Shown here piece after piece: positions 1 through 11,138 of a stretch of DNA of 64,000 nt (position 1 is the first letter of the stretch; each line of letters begins with the position of its first letter). The translations under genes and the position numbers were made by a program. Below the pieces are notes generated by a model. It was given only the letters and a program-made list of their open reading frames with translations, did not search any database and was not told the DNA's origin. The DNA is from Camellia lanceoleosa (lineage: Eukaryota; Streptophyta; Magnoliopsida; Ericales; Theaceae): NCBI GenBank assembly GCA_025200525.1, contig CM045761.1, positions 99,052,182 to 99,116,181 on the forward strand. Reading direction: 5' to 3'.

Positions 1-1292
1 AGCCGGTAGTACTCCCCAGTGCCCTGAGAAGCACTCCTGAGACTTTGGTAATTTTCTGAGGAGGAGAGCAGAGGAAACAGAGGCAAATCATGCATGACAG
101 TGCGATTCCGAGCCAGTCCCGAGCGCGTGCCGCATTTGGCCCTCATCCCGAGGCGGTTTACTGTTTAATTAGATTAATTATTTCATTTAATTAATTTAGT
201 TGATTTGTAATATTTAATTAGCTTGCGTAGTTAATTAATTTGTATATTCTTTTGGTCCCTCCGAGCGAGGGCGCAAATGTAATAAGTGTGTGTGAGTGGG
301 TGTATGTCTTCCAATCCCCATTTCTTTCTCCCTTTTATTTACCCGCTTATGTTGGTAGATTAGGGCATACTTATTTCAGCATACCTTATGAAATGCATGC
401 GTGCATTCATGCATTTGTTTACATGCACCGGGCTCGGTACATCATACAAACTGCATAGCAATTTTCAATTCCAAATTGAATACGTGCTACTCGCGCATTG
501 CACATGCCATGTTTAGGGTTAGCCGAGCCTACTCTAGATTGCATCTATGCCTGTGTTGCATTAGCCACTTAACATGAACTAGGTCATACATGTTTGCTAA
601 CCGGGTTATTGTTTTTGGCATGGAGTACGATGTAAGTTTTTTATGCTTTAGCATATCGCATGCGTGTGAATGTTGACATGACAGTAGGCTTACCATGCGG
701 CTAAATGCTTATGTGTTATAAACTGCTTGAATGCCAGTGGGTGGAGGTTGGATTGCCTGAGTTGGAACAACTCATTAAAATCCGTATTTTAGCCTACTTG
801 CGAGTAGCAAAATCTGACACGTTTTTCGAGACAAAACGGATATGCAATGTTTATTTCCAAGTTAGGCAATCTAGTCTATACTTTTGTGTTGTGAGCATCA
901 CATAGTAATTCTAGGTTAATAACCGGAATAAGAACGCATAAAGTTTTCAAAAACGGATATCATGGTTAGTAGAGGCCGGTCTCCGGACCGGGCGAAAGGG
1001 GGTGCTCATAGCTGACCTTCCCCGATCGTACCCAAGCTCCCGAGCCAAGACCACTTTGGTGATGACGGACATGTGGCCTTCAGCACCGAGTCAGGGTTTC
1101 CTAAATTTCCCATTTTAAAATATTTAGGTGGCGACTCTGTAATCTGGCAAAGCAGTCCATGTTTGGCACTACTTTTCAAAATCTGTTTTTTTCTTCAAAA
1201 CGATTTGCCGGATTTGGACTCTTTGGTTCAAGATTCAGAACCGACACAAAGGGAGTCCGAACTGTAGAGTGAAGCCCACGGGCGCGTCTACA
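1..1292 (+). mobile_element. TAT-type LTR, 3' part (left end outside window)
   Basis: This stretch matches, in the same orientation, the 3' third of the full LTR at 31571-35265: shared blocks include the 'attccgagc..gtcccgagcg' segment near 110, the AT-rich 'gcttgcgtagttaatta' near 220, the 'tccgagcgagggcg' block near 260 and the final 'ggcgcgtctaca'. The full LTR is followed by a primer binding site, which fixes the plus orientation. Here the LTR ends at 1292 and is followed by only 8 bp before another LTR, so there is no internal region or PBS. It may be a solo LTR or a truncated 3' LTR. No protein-coding content is supported. Confidence 0.8.
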
Positions 1293-1300
1293 ATAGGGTG

Positions 1301-2987
1301 TGTAGACAACCCTTGGAAAAACCCCCTTTTTGCTGTATTTGTGCTCCGTTGCAGCATGGTGACTCAGAGCATCAGTGGCCGGCAGTGCCTCATCCATGGC
1401 TGGCAGTGCCTCATTTTTGGCCGACAAGGCACCTTTTTGGCCGGCAGAGGGTCGGTAGCAGCCATCCATGGCCGGCAAGCCACTGGTGTAATCCTCAGCA
1501 GTGATTTGGTAAGGTAGAACAGAAAGATTCTGAAGTGTGTTCAACCCTGCAAATAGAGCCTCTTGGGAGCAAAATAGTGGACTTTTCGGGGCGAAAATCG
1601 AGCGCATGCATTTTCCACTTCCCGAAGCAGAGCAGCAGTAGCATAGTTTACTACTTTGCATGATTAGTTAGTGTGCATTTGTTTTAATTAATTAGTTTAC
1701 TAGTTGATTAAAGTGTTGTAATAATTAGTAGTTAGTTTTGCTAGTTATTCGATTGGTTGTAATAATTAGTCTAATTAGCTTAATTAGATTAGTTAGCTGA
1801 GCTTAGAGTAGCTTAGCTCTTATTCATTCGGACCCTCCTTCGCGAGGGCATAGTGTTGTAATAAGTGTGCATACGTGTGTGCATGTCTTCCAACCCCGCG
1901 TCTTTCTCCCTTTTATTTACCCGCTTTTGATGGTTAGATTAGGGGGCATTTTCAATTAGCATACCTTATGATCACATGTTTGCATCCATTCATTTGTCTT
2001 GCATGCAACGAGGCTCGACGCATCATTCAAACTGCATCATCATTTCAATATTTCTTTGAATACCTGTTTAATCGCATGTTGTTTAAATTGAATCATATGC
2101 CATATTAGTAGCCGAGCCTATTTAGTTGCATTATTGTATGCGTTGCATTAGGCATCTTGTATAGTTAGGATCATGCATTTTTCTAACTAGTTTCTGTTTT
2201 GACTCGGAGTACTCGGTGAGTTTTATGCTTTAGCATACTTGCATGAGTGTGATTGCCATATTGCCATGATTCGCATGCTTGCCTTGAGGTTATGTGCTTA
2301 CTTGCTAAACTGCATAAATGCCTGTGGATGAAGGCTTGTTGTTTGAATTGGAACAATTCAACAAATGTGCGTTTTAAGCCCACTTTGTTGTGGCAAATCA
2401 TGTTTTAAGCCCACTATGTTTGGTGGCAAATCCGCATCTTTTAAGCCCACTTGAGGGTGGCAAATTCAAACCATTTTCGCAAACAAAACATGAGTTGAAT
2501 TGTTCCAAGTCTTGCGACTAGTCTATACTTGCTTTGTGTGCATCACATAGTAAAGCTAGTTTAATAACTGAAACAAGAGCACATAATGTTTATAAAAGAA
2601 TATATCATGATTAGTAGAGGCCGATCTTTGATCGGGCGAGTGGGGGTGCTCATTTCAGGACCTTTCCCTCTTGTACCCAAGTTCCCGAGCCGAGGCAACT
2701 TTGGTGATGACGGACACGTGGCCTTTGGCATGAGTCAGGGTTTCCTAAATTTTCCCAAAACAAAATATTTAGATGGCGACTTTGTATCTGGCAAAACAGT
2801 CTAATTTTGGCATTATTTGATTTAAAATCGATTTTCCAAAAAGGTTTGTCAGATTTGGACTCTTTGGTGTTTATCAGTTTAACATTGCACTTGTGAGACT
2901 AGATTCAGAACCGTGGGAGTCCGATCTGTGAGGCCTTGTTTTCAAACCCTTTCCGAAAGGCGGGGCGAGGAAAAATGCGAGTCCACA
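1301..2987 (+). mobile_element. Second, divergent TAT-type LTR (short variant)
   Basis: Begins TGTAGACAACCC and repeats the same block order as the preceding LTR: GC-rich GGCCGGC repeats at 1378-1490, an AT-rich TTAATTA zone at 1680-1800, the 'ttcgcgagggc' block near 1840, the 'cccgagccgaggc' block near 2690 and the 'agatttggactctttgg' block near 2850. A likely end is 'gcgagtccaca' at 2987, giving about 1.7 kb against 3.7 kb for the full LTR, so it is either a short subfamily or internally deleted. No PBS follows it. The end position is less certain than the start. Confidence 0.7.
1378..1490 (+). repeat. GC-rich GGCCGGC/TGCCTCAT repeats in LTR U3
   Basis: Short degenerate direct repeats of the type 'ggccggcagtgcctcat' and 'ggccgacaaggcac' lie about 75 bp after the LTR start. 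Other TAT LTRs in the window have repeats at the same relative place but with a different unit, so this is the subfamily-variable part of U3. Confidence 0.6.
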
Positions 2988-3006
2988 CCACCCTCGAACA
3001 CACGCG

Positions 3007-5556
3007 ATGGCTCCTAGCGACATACTGCTGTTTGAGGATTTTATGATGAGTGTGCCTGAGGACATTCTGTTGAGGAAGTGGGCCTCCCATCTTTCTCATG
3101 ACGCCATAGTAATAACTTTACTTTTATGCACTTTACTTTTGTGTCATTTTAGTATTGTTTTTCATTACTAATGCCTTCCTTCTTTTTTTGACGACGCAGG
3201 GTGATGTCCGCTCCTGGAGAGGATATGGGGCGATGATAGCGAGGGATTGGTATCATTAGCTCCCCTCTCAGGTCCGCAATCTTGTTGATGAGACAGGCTT
3301 CAGCCTATTTTGCTCCAAACTCTAGTGACTACTGGCTAGTCGGGCCTTGCTAGGAGCTTTAGTGGAGAGGTGGTGGGACACTACCAACTCTTTCCACTTC
3401 TCTTCCACTAGGGAGATGACGATGACTCATTATGACTTCTCCATGATGACAGGGTTGAGAGTAGGGGGTGACCGATCCCCTTTGATATGGATATGGGCTA
3501 GTGGGAGGCGGTCTTGATCTATCTACTTGGAGAGTGCCTTCCACTAGACAGACAAGCTATGGTTCGATATAGTTGGTTCTACGACTACTTCTACGGGCGC
3601 CAGCTAGAGACGCAGGTAAAGATCGAGCAGTACACCGGTGGCTTCTTGATTTACCTCCTCGGTACCACCTTATTTGCGAATAGGTGGAATATCGTAGGCC
3701 TATGCTTGCTGAGTGCCCTTGTGACGTTGCCCCGAGTGAGATTTTATGACTGGGGTGGGGCTGGTCTTGCCACACTCTACAGATACATGAGTTCTGATTC
3801 CTGCAAGAAGGGGAGCAAGGTTGGCAGCTATTGGAGAGCCTGGGAGGTACACACTGCATTTTCATTTCACTTTCTATCACTATGCTTTCTGTTTTGCATT
3901 TTCTGTCTTTATTTCTGTTCATACATTGTGCATAACTGATTCTATTCATACACTGTGCTTTTTGCTTTGCACTTTCTGTCTTTATTTCTATTTATACATG
4001 TTAACTCACAAATTATTCTTTGTAGCTTTGGGCCTACACATACTCTCCTGCCCTTGCCCTTGTGCTGATGGATGAGATAACGCCAGTTGTATCATACTCC
4101 CGACGGTACGATGGCAGATCCCGTCCTAGGCGCCGTGATGACATGACTTTTACTTTTTATCGTCAATATTTTGATATGGCGACAACACGAGAGGTAGTCT
4201 GAATCTCATACCCATTCCCATCCTTCCATATTACTTTGATCTACTCTTTGGCACTAATAGAGCTAACACCTGCGAATTCTTTATTTTCAGATCACATGGC
4301 AGCCTTGGACGATGATGCCTACTGGGATATAGGACCAGTACGCCGAGTCCTGGGCTACTTCCCGATTTCGGATCCTAATGGAGGGCCTCTTCTGCCGGGC
4401 TTGGTATTTGGGCGAGCGGTTTTTGAGCCAGACACTGGGCTTACCTGCCCCTATTATCCCTGCTCTGCCTCCAGTATCCATGAGGACAACTGATAGCCTC
4501 CTAATTGAAGCTATTGTTCAGTACATGGTAGGGCAGGACGCTGATTACTTCCGACGAGGCGGAGACTACGCGGCCTTCATCAGGACTCATCAGATGCCAT
4601 CCTTGTCCGGTGTTCGTGCAGGAGACGCTGCAGGTGCCCCTCTGGCTGGAGGTGTTGCACACGTAACCGAGGCCAATATTGGTAGGGCCCTTTCTGCTAC
4701 GCCCGTAGCCAGTTTGCAAGTGAGTCTGACTATGATCCCATACTGGCGGCCAACCGGGACGGCCTATCAGGTTCCAGTTGATCCACCAGAGGGACAACAT
4801 GGATAAGTTAGGGGCCCTGTCGTGCATCAGGTTTGTATTTTGCCTCGCAGTTTATAGTTTACATTCCCTTTTTCTGTATACTGATGTTCAAACTCATTTG
4901 CAGGTGCCTTTGGAGTATGTAGACGGCCTTTTCGAATTGGTCACCTCCCTAGTTCAGATGGTGCAGCGGAGGGAGATGTTGCTTACTATCCACAGTATCC
5001 AGGTATTTTCCCTTTTCTCATACTCTGACTTACACTGATTCATACCCATACAAACTCTGCATTATACTACTGTGATACTTTGTACTGCTCTGCACTGATT
5101 CTATGCCGTTATGATTTCCTATCCATTGTTTTCAGCCTTTATTTACACCAATGGCATCGGCAGTATCAGCAGCATCTCCTCTGGCAGCGGGGAGGAGAGG
5201 CAGACGGGCCCAGCACGTGGCCAGGATGATAGTAGAGGTCAGAGCAGAGGTAGAGGTGCCCGGGGTAGGAGTGGCGAGTCCCAGACAGAGGAGACCTTCT
5301 TCTTGGAGCCGATTCTGAGTGAAATGATGCTAAGTCTAGTGGCACCAAGGAGATGACAAACAGGCACTCTAGACCTGAGAGTGAGGACGGTGGTGCTGGC
5401 TCAGGGTTAGAGAGCGAAGAGGGTGCTTCTAAGTTGGGGAGTGGAGAGGGCGATTCTGGCTCTGAGTCTGATTCTTCTGATGATAGTGGTGTTGATGGAG
5501 ACAGTGGCCCTGAGTCCCCTCCACGGAAGAGGACGAAGAGGGTCTTTCGAGCTTGA
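3007..5556 (+). pseudogene. Plant mobile domain (PMD/MAIN-like) gene carried antisense to a TAT element
   Basis: Six exon-like blocks can be followed at about 3007-3109, 3200-3846, 4026-4193, 4291-4719, 4904-5002 and 5136-5556, bounded by GT/AG signals. The second block carries the plant-mobile-domain signature RGYG..ARDWY, VDE.GF and ERWWDTT.SFH followed by TR.MTMT.Y.FS...G. The fourth carries CRAWYLGERFL.QT..LP and the last ends with a Ser/Glu/Asp-rich acidic tail and a basic PPRKRTKRVFRA end that looks like a nuclear signal. The same blocks occur in the same order in the antisense gene at 43399-41263, with matching splice sites, which strongly supports the model. PMD proteins such as MAIN act in plant nuclei in silencing and meristem maintenance; the function of transposon copies is not established. 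Stops (for example in block 2 near 3330 and 3514) and frame changes make this copy non-functional. It lies antisense to the minus-strand TAT pol at 8-12.7 kb. Confidence 0.75.
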
Positions 5557-6144
5557 CTGATGTAACTATACATTTTGCTTATTTTCTTTTATCTTGGTAG
5601 TTTAGCACTTGTATAGCTTCATAAAGGCCTTTACTTTTATTTTAGCAACACTTCTACTCTTTCTTTTGTAAAACCTTACAGTTTTATAAAAGGAGCTTTG
5701 TTTTTATATCTCGAGCAAGGCACCACACTAGCATAAAAATTAGAATTGAATGTGTAAAATGCTTGTATTTTGAATGATGTTCGTAACTGGATATTGAGCC
5801 GACAACTGACCAAAAAAGTAAAATACAACTCGATAAATGAAAAACAAAAGAAAAACAACTTAAACATAGCTAATTGCATTTGTTGAAAACAAAAGACTCA
5901 AAACAAGACTTCAAAGCAAAAAGACCAGAACAAGACAACATTGCCTAACTGCCTGGCCAACAAAGGTGGTCGGCTGGCCACTGAAGGGACGACCGGCCAG
6001 AAAAAGTGGCCGGTCAGCCTAGTGTTGTGAGTGGACAGCTGATTGACAGCTGACATCCACTCACACAACCTTATCCTCTATAAAAAGGTTCTCCTTCGCT
6101 GTTTCTTTAACAGAACTCCATTCTTGCTGTTGTTTCCTCTTAAA
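5557..6144 (+). promoter_or_regulatory. Intergenic region with promoter-like module
   Basis: The first 380 bp are AT-rich with nothing recognisable. At 5945-6020 are GC-rich repeats of the type 'gaccggccagaaaaagtgg', almost the same as the repeats in the LTR U3 at 18960-19035. A TATA box (TATAAAAAG) lies at 6079-6087, and a first ATG at 6145. The arrangement of GC-rich repeats, then TATA, then leader is the same as in the TAT LTRs. A promoter for the next gene is inferred; no transcript data are available. Confidence 0.5.
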
Positions 6145-7404
6145 ATGGAGGTATTTCTTGCCGAGAGGCTCAAGGATTAGATAGCCACTTTGGATGGCAC
6201 GAAAAAGGTAAATTTTTGAGTATTTTTCTCGTTGAGTCGTACTTTACTCTATTTTCCGTTCCTTCACGCCGCGGTTCGATGCTTGAATCCAATTACACAT
6301 GTATTTTGCTTCGAAACACAAGAGATGTACCCTAGGCTTGAAGAATTTTAGGCTTTGATGGAGTCCGGGCGTGACGAGGAAATTGTACCTCATCCCCGTT
6401 TTGGCCATACACGGGCTCTGGAACAAATGTGTGGGCTCACTTTACATGAGGCTCAATCCTTGGCTCATAACAGGGAGCTAGATATTCCCGATTTGATTGA
6501 TTACATTTTGGGTATTAGAGACAGGGGTGACCTTCTTTGGCGAGGTTATCGCCAACATGCACTCTGTTTATGCTTGTTCGCGCACTTCCTTTTTACCCCT
6601 AGTTATGGCGGAGCTTGATCGAAGTGGCCCAACGCCTGAAAGAGGGTAAGAGTTGCATTGGTTTGGCACAGGCCAAGACCCTGATTGGTTTAGAAACTTT
6701 TCGTCGGTGAGAAATGTCTCGATTTGCAGGGAGTTCACTATTTCTCTAGGTATTGTTTCCCGCCCTTCTTATTTGTACTTATATCACTCGGCACTCATTC
6801 TCTTATTTTCTCTTGCTGCCCTTTTCTTACTTTTCTCTCAACGCACATCTCTCTATTCTTTAATCTTTCTTATTTTTCATCCCTTCCCAAGTGTGGTTGA
6901 TGGATAAGCTGAAAGTGGTGGACCCTTGTCCCGCGTATTCTGCCAGAGCCTACTTCTTTCGTCAACGGCTTGTGGACTTCCCTTTCAGATGGTTTATGGT
7001 GTGACTGGATGTGCAACAGATCTACGACTGACATCTCTTGGCGTTGCCCCTGGCTTAATGTGGCGAAGATGAGCTATTGCATGTCTTGACAGCTGGGTGT
7101 ACAGCTGATTGGTCTTACGCATTGTGTGGTCTATTTTCCATTCCGGTTCAGATGCCAGTTTGGACATGATCAGACATGTCCGGAGGAAGAGGTGGAATAC
7201 CTGGCTTTATTTCCCGTTCGTGGTTCACACTTGACTCGGTACCTCACTGCTTGGAGGATGCAAGAACTTCTGGTCCCTGCCCCTAGCTTCAGTTATACCC
7301 TTTCTGGCGAGTGCTTGGCTTGGCTTGAAGACGAGGCACAAGTTGGGCCATCTTTGGCTGCAGAGACCTCCACAAATGCGAACAAAAGACATAGGACCAC
7401 CTAA
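6145..7404 (+). pseudogene. Second antisense TAT gene, plant-specific domain of unknown function
   Basis: Protein-like blocks: a start MEVFLAERLKD at 6145 broken by TAG, then 6355-6618 with the strongly protein-like phrases ALEQMCGLTL.EAQSLAH and LIDYILGIRDRGDLLWRGY, then MDKLKVVDP from 6901 and a last block at 7126-7404 (CQFGHDQTCPEEE, LTRYLTAWRMQELL) ending in a basic NANKRHRTT tail. It resembles proteins annotated in plant genomes as transposon-type unknown proteins (possibly DUF7745), but the name is not certain without a profile search. Stops and lost splice sites break it. It sits between the PMD gene and the end of the minus-strand integrase, all antisense to pol, which fits the extra antisense ORFs described for TAT/Ogre elements. 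Confidence 0.45.
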
Positions 7405-8084
7405 CTTATTTGTGCCCTTAGTTTATTGCTTTGTCTTTTCTTTTCAAGTTTTTATGATGTAAAAGCAACTTTGATTTAATTAGAGAGTTGGTGAATGTAC
7501 TTGTGTTGAAATCAATGAAATTAAAGTTGCGAGCATTGAAAATTTTCCCTTTTGGTCTAAAATGGTCTGTGTTGAAAAAGGTAAAATTTTGAGAAAAATC
7601 AATTTTATTAAAACTTTTCAAAACAATTTTTAGAAATGGTCACCACCTGACACACACGGAATTGATCCTTAAGATGTACAACCCCAAATCAGAAAATCAT
7701 AACTGTGCAGAATTGAATTCATTATCACTGCTTTATCTTGTAACTAACCCTTTCTGCCAAATGGAGATAACATAACCAACCTAACAAATGATGGGAGAAA
7801 GATGGCCCGATCAAACAACTGGATAGGATGGTTGAACTGGAGATAATTATGGCCAAACTTCAGGAAGAAGTTTTCCTACGTATCCTAAAGATGGGAATCA
7901 GGCCTTACGTAGTTCGGTTCGGGTTCACTCGAGTATTAACACTCTCCTTTTGAGCTATAACTTTTGCGAAAGCCGCCCTTTCGAGTTTTTGACCTTACGA
8001 GCTCAGTTTTTCTTTGCTTCTATTTTTTCATGCTCTAACTTCCCTTTCGGGTTTTGGGTCTAGCAAGCCTCTCAAGGGTAGTAT
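7405..8084 (-). other. TAT region downstream of integrase, with conserved ACTACGTAAGG motif
   Basis: On the minus strand, immediately after the integrase end (about 8085), come 'aagttagagc', 'cgaaagggcggc' and then, at about 7865-7925, a motif reading GAACTACGTAAGG..TGATTCCC..T.GGATACGTAGG. The same string of motifs occurs on the plus strand at 37970-38375 in the other TAT element. Conservation between two otherwise diverged elements suggests a non-coding function in the retrotransposon, unknown. The rest (7405-7860) is AT-rich with nothing recognisable. Confidence 0.55.
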
Positions 8085-9240
8085 TTCTTCAACTTGTCCA
8101 TGTTGATCAGTTGCAAAAATTCCAAGCCATCTAAATCCATGAGAATAATTGCTCCTCATCACCAGATTGATTTAGTGATGCAAGGACCAGTCCAATTGGG
8201 TCTAAACTTGCCCCTAGGGTCATGTATAGGGGCTCAGTTGTCTTTAAGTACCATATCTCCTTCTTTGAGATTTCTAGATTTGACTTTCTTGTTGAAGGCC
8301 TTGGCAATTCTGCGCTGATACCCTTGGATATGATATAATGCCTTCAACTACCTCTCGTCAAACAACATCAATTCTTTGAACCTGCTCTGCTACCAATCCG
8401 CCTCTGTTATCTGACACTCAGTCATAATGCACAGCGACGATACTTCAATCTCAATTGGCAGAACAACTTCCATTCCATATACTACGGAATAGGGGGTTGC
8501 TCTTGTGGATGTTTGGATTGACGTTTTGTAGCCGCAAAGTGCAAATGGTAGTTTATCCGGCCAGTCCTTGTAAGTCTCAACCATCTTCCCAAGGATTTTC
8601 TTGACATTCTTGTTAGCGGCTTCAACAGCTCCGTTGGTCTGTGGTCTATAAGTCGATGACTTATGAAAAGCCACATTGTACTTCTCGAGCAAATCGACCA
8701 CCTCTTTCTTGAAGTGCGTACCGTTGTTTGAGATGATCTCATTTGGTACCCCGTACCTGCAGATGATGTTATTCTTGATAAACTTGGCCACATGCGACGC
8801 CTTCAACATAGAGTAAGACTAAGCTTCTCCCCCACTTATTAAAAAAATCGATCGCCACTAAAATGTATTCATGTCCATTTGAGCCCTTTAGCGAGACAGC
8901 CCCAATGACATCAATCATCCAGACTGAAAAAGGCCATGGCGAAGTCATGCTGTAAAGCTTTGACGGCGATATGTTCATGCGATTGGCATGAATTTGACAT
9001 TTGTGGCATCGTCGTACAAAACTAATACAATCCTTCTCTACAGTTGACCAATAATAGCCTTGCCTGATGATTTTCCTAGCCAGCATCACACCATTCATGT
9101 GCACTCCATACTCTCCTCTATGAATGGCCTCCATGAGACACTTCGACTCTTCTTTCCCAACACAAAGCTTGTGCATTCCAGATGGCTTCTTTTATACAGC
9201 TTACCCCCGCAGATGATGAACTGAAAGGCCAAACACCATA
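8085..9240 (-). pseudogene. TAT integrase (minus strand)
   Basis: Reading the minus strand, the order is: N-terminal zinc-binding part (EAIHRGEYGVHMNG..LARKI.RQGYYW, CHKCQIHAN), core with MIDVIGAVSLKGSNGHEYILVAIDFFNKW, then YGVPNEIISNNGTHF (D,N positions) and PQTNGAVEAANKNVKKIL (catalytic E), then ATPYSVVYGMEVVLP and a C-terminal part with NLKEGDMVLKD-like residues to about 8085. This is the TAT/Ogre type of integrase, which lacks a chromodomain. The enzyme would insert the cDNA into the genome. Frame changes near 8790 and 8390 break it. Confidence 0.85.
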
Positions 9241-9314
9241 TTCCCCATTTATCTTTAGCATTTGTCCCTGGTGGATACGTATCTTTTTTCTAGAAAATTC
9301 AAAATGTCGTAATA

Positions 9315-10260
9315 CTAGGGATTTTTCTTTTGAACCTTAGCTATTGCGGCGATAGTTTCATTGGCAGGCGTGTACTTCTGTTCAATGATAATTGGACGCA
9401 TCTTCACTCCCAGCGGGAAGTTTATCATGGAAGATAGAGTTGCTAAAGCATCAGCGAAATGATTGTTTTCTCTTAGTAGATGTGTAAATGTCAGCTTTTC
9501 AAACCTTAGAATTAGAATATCCAGGGTCTGATGATAAACCTTCATGTTCTTTTTCTTGACTCTCCAGTCTCCATTGGCTTGAGAAACAACTAGGTTCGAG
9601 TTTCCAATGACGTCCAACCTTATTGTCCCTAGTTCTAGGGATCCTTCCAATCCGGCGATACACGCCTTGTATTCTGCTTCATTATTGGACACTTTGAACC
9701 GGGGTCTAAAAGCTAAGGGTATGTAGGAATCATCGGGTGTTATGAGCAACACACCTATCCCATAACCATATAGATTAGACACTCCGTTGAAGTATATTGT
9801 CCATGTTTCCTCTTCGACCTGTAGAATATCTTCATTTGGGAATAGAAATTCTACTGCTTCATCTCCTTCTACTGGGTGGTCTGCTAGAAACTCAACTACT
9901 GCCCTCTCTTTGATTGATTTGCGTGTGACATATTTGAGATCAAACTCAGAGAGGGGAAGCAACCAACGAGCTAGCCTATCCGTAAGTGCCAGTTTCTCAA
10001 AAAGATATGTGATGGGATCTATTCTCAAAACTAGAATTACAGAGTGAGCTAACAAGTAGTGCCTTAAGTTCCTCGTTGCCCATACCAAAGCTAGACAAGC
10101 TTTCTCGAGGGGAGTGTAGTGGGTCTTGTACTCCAGCATCTACTTGCTCAAATAGTAGATGGCCTTCTCTATTTTTGATTCTTGAGCTAGCATGCACCCC
10201 ATCGTCGAATCTGTAACCGAAAGGTACAAGATCAACGGCTTCCTCGATTCTGGTGGCAAC
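9315..10260 (-). pseudogene. TAT RNase H plus archaeal-type RNase H (minus strand)
   Basis: The open part (10139-9315) holds two domains: the end of the classical RNase H (KTHYTPLEKACLALVWATRNLRHYL, then LARWLLPLSEFDLKYV) and a second RNase H with the archaeal-type pattern TWTIYFNGVSN..G.GIGV, NEAEYKACIAGLE, IGNSNLVVSQ.NGDW and NNHFADALATL. The tandem of two RNase H domains is the hallmark of the TAT lineage (known). Here the first Asp of the second domain is replaced (FNG instead of FDG), so the catalytic site is damaged. Confidence 0.85.
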
Positions 10261-10287
10261 AATACAGGTGGATTTTGAAGTTACTGC

Positions 10288-11100
10288 TTGACCTACTCAA
10301 AGGTAATCATCCCATTGGAACTTCTTCCCTTTCTTCAACAGACCAAACAGTGGTTCACAAGTAAGGTTAATTTTGAGATAAACCGTCTTATGAATTGCAC
10401 TTTGCCTAGAATGTCGCTCAACTCCTTTTTAGTCGTTGGTGGTGGCATTTCTAAGATGACCTTGATTTTGGACAGATCTACTTTAATTCCCTTCTGCATA
10501 AATCCCAGCATTTTTCCTATAGTCAGCCAAAAGGTGCATTTCTTTGGGTTTAACCTCAGTCTGTACTCCCTGATCCGTTCAAAGATTTTTTCCAGTGCAG
10601 TGTAGTGGTCTTTTCATTCCTTGAACTTGACAATCATGTCGTCTACATACACCTCAACGTCTTTATGGATCATGTCATACAAAATTGTGGTTGCAGCCCT
10701 TTGATATGTAGCCCCAGGGTTTTTCAACCCAAAAATCATGACTCTGTAGTAGTAGGTACCCCATGGTGTGGTGAAAATAGTATTCTCTCTGTTTTCTGGT
10801 GCCATCAAGGTTTGATTATATCCAAAAAACCCATCTATGAATGAAAGCAATGCATGGCCTGTGGTGAAGTGTACCAGTTCATCGATATGTAACAATGGAA
10901 AGTCGTCTTTTGGACTAGCTCTGTTCAGATCCTGGAAGTGGACGCAGACTTTGATTCTGTCATCCTTCTTTGGAACCGGGACAATATTAGCCAGCCAAGT
11001 TGGGTACTCAGATACCATGAAGAAACCCGTATCAATCTGTTTGGTGACCTCCTCATTAATCTTCAACGCCTAATTTGGACGGACTCTACGGAGCTTTTAT
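10288..11100 (-). pseudogene. TAT reverse transcriptase (minus strand)
   Basis: The minus-strand frame from 11066 reads through fingers and palm: YPTWLANIVPVPKKDDRIKVCVHFQDLNRASPKDDFPLP-like residues, FIDG..GYNQ, TPWGTYYYRVMIFGLKNPGATYQRA and the catalytic YVDDMIVK near 10630. The thumb continues to about 10290 in broken frames. Compared with usual sequences, the palm 'FMDGFSGYNQ' region is only slightly altered, so the domain is diverged but easily recognised. Confidence 0.85.
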
Positions 11101-11138
11101 TTAACTGGTCTGGCCTCAGGGTCAAGAGGGATTCGGTG

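Noticed and set aside
1176..1661. 161-codon minus-strand open frame
   Set aside because: Spans the junction of two LTRs and has no recognisable domain.
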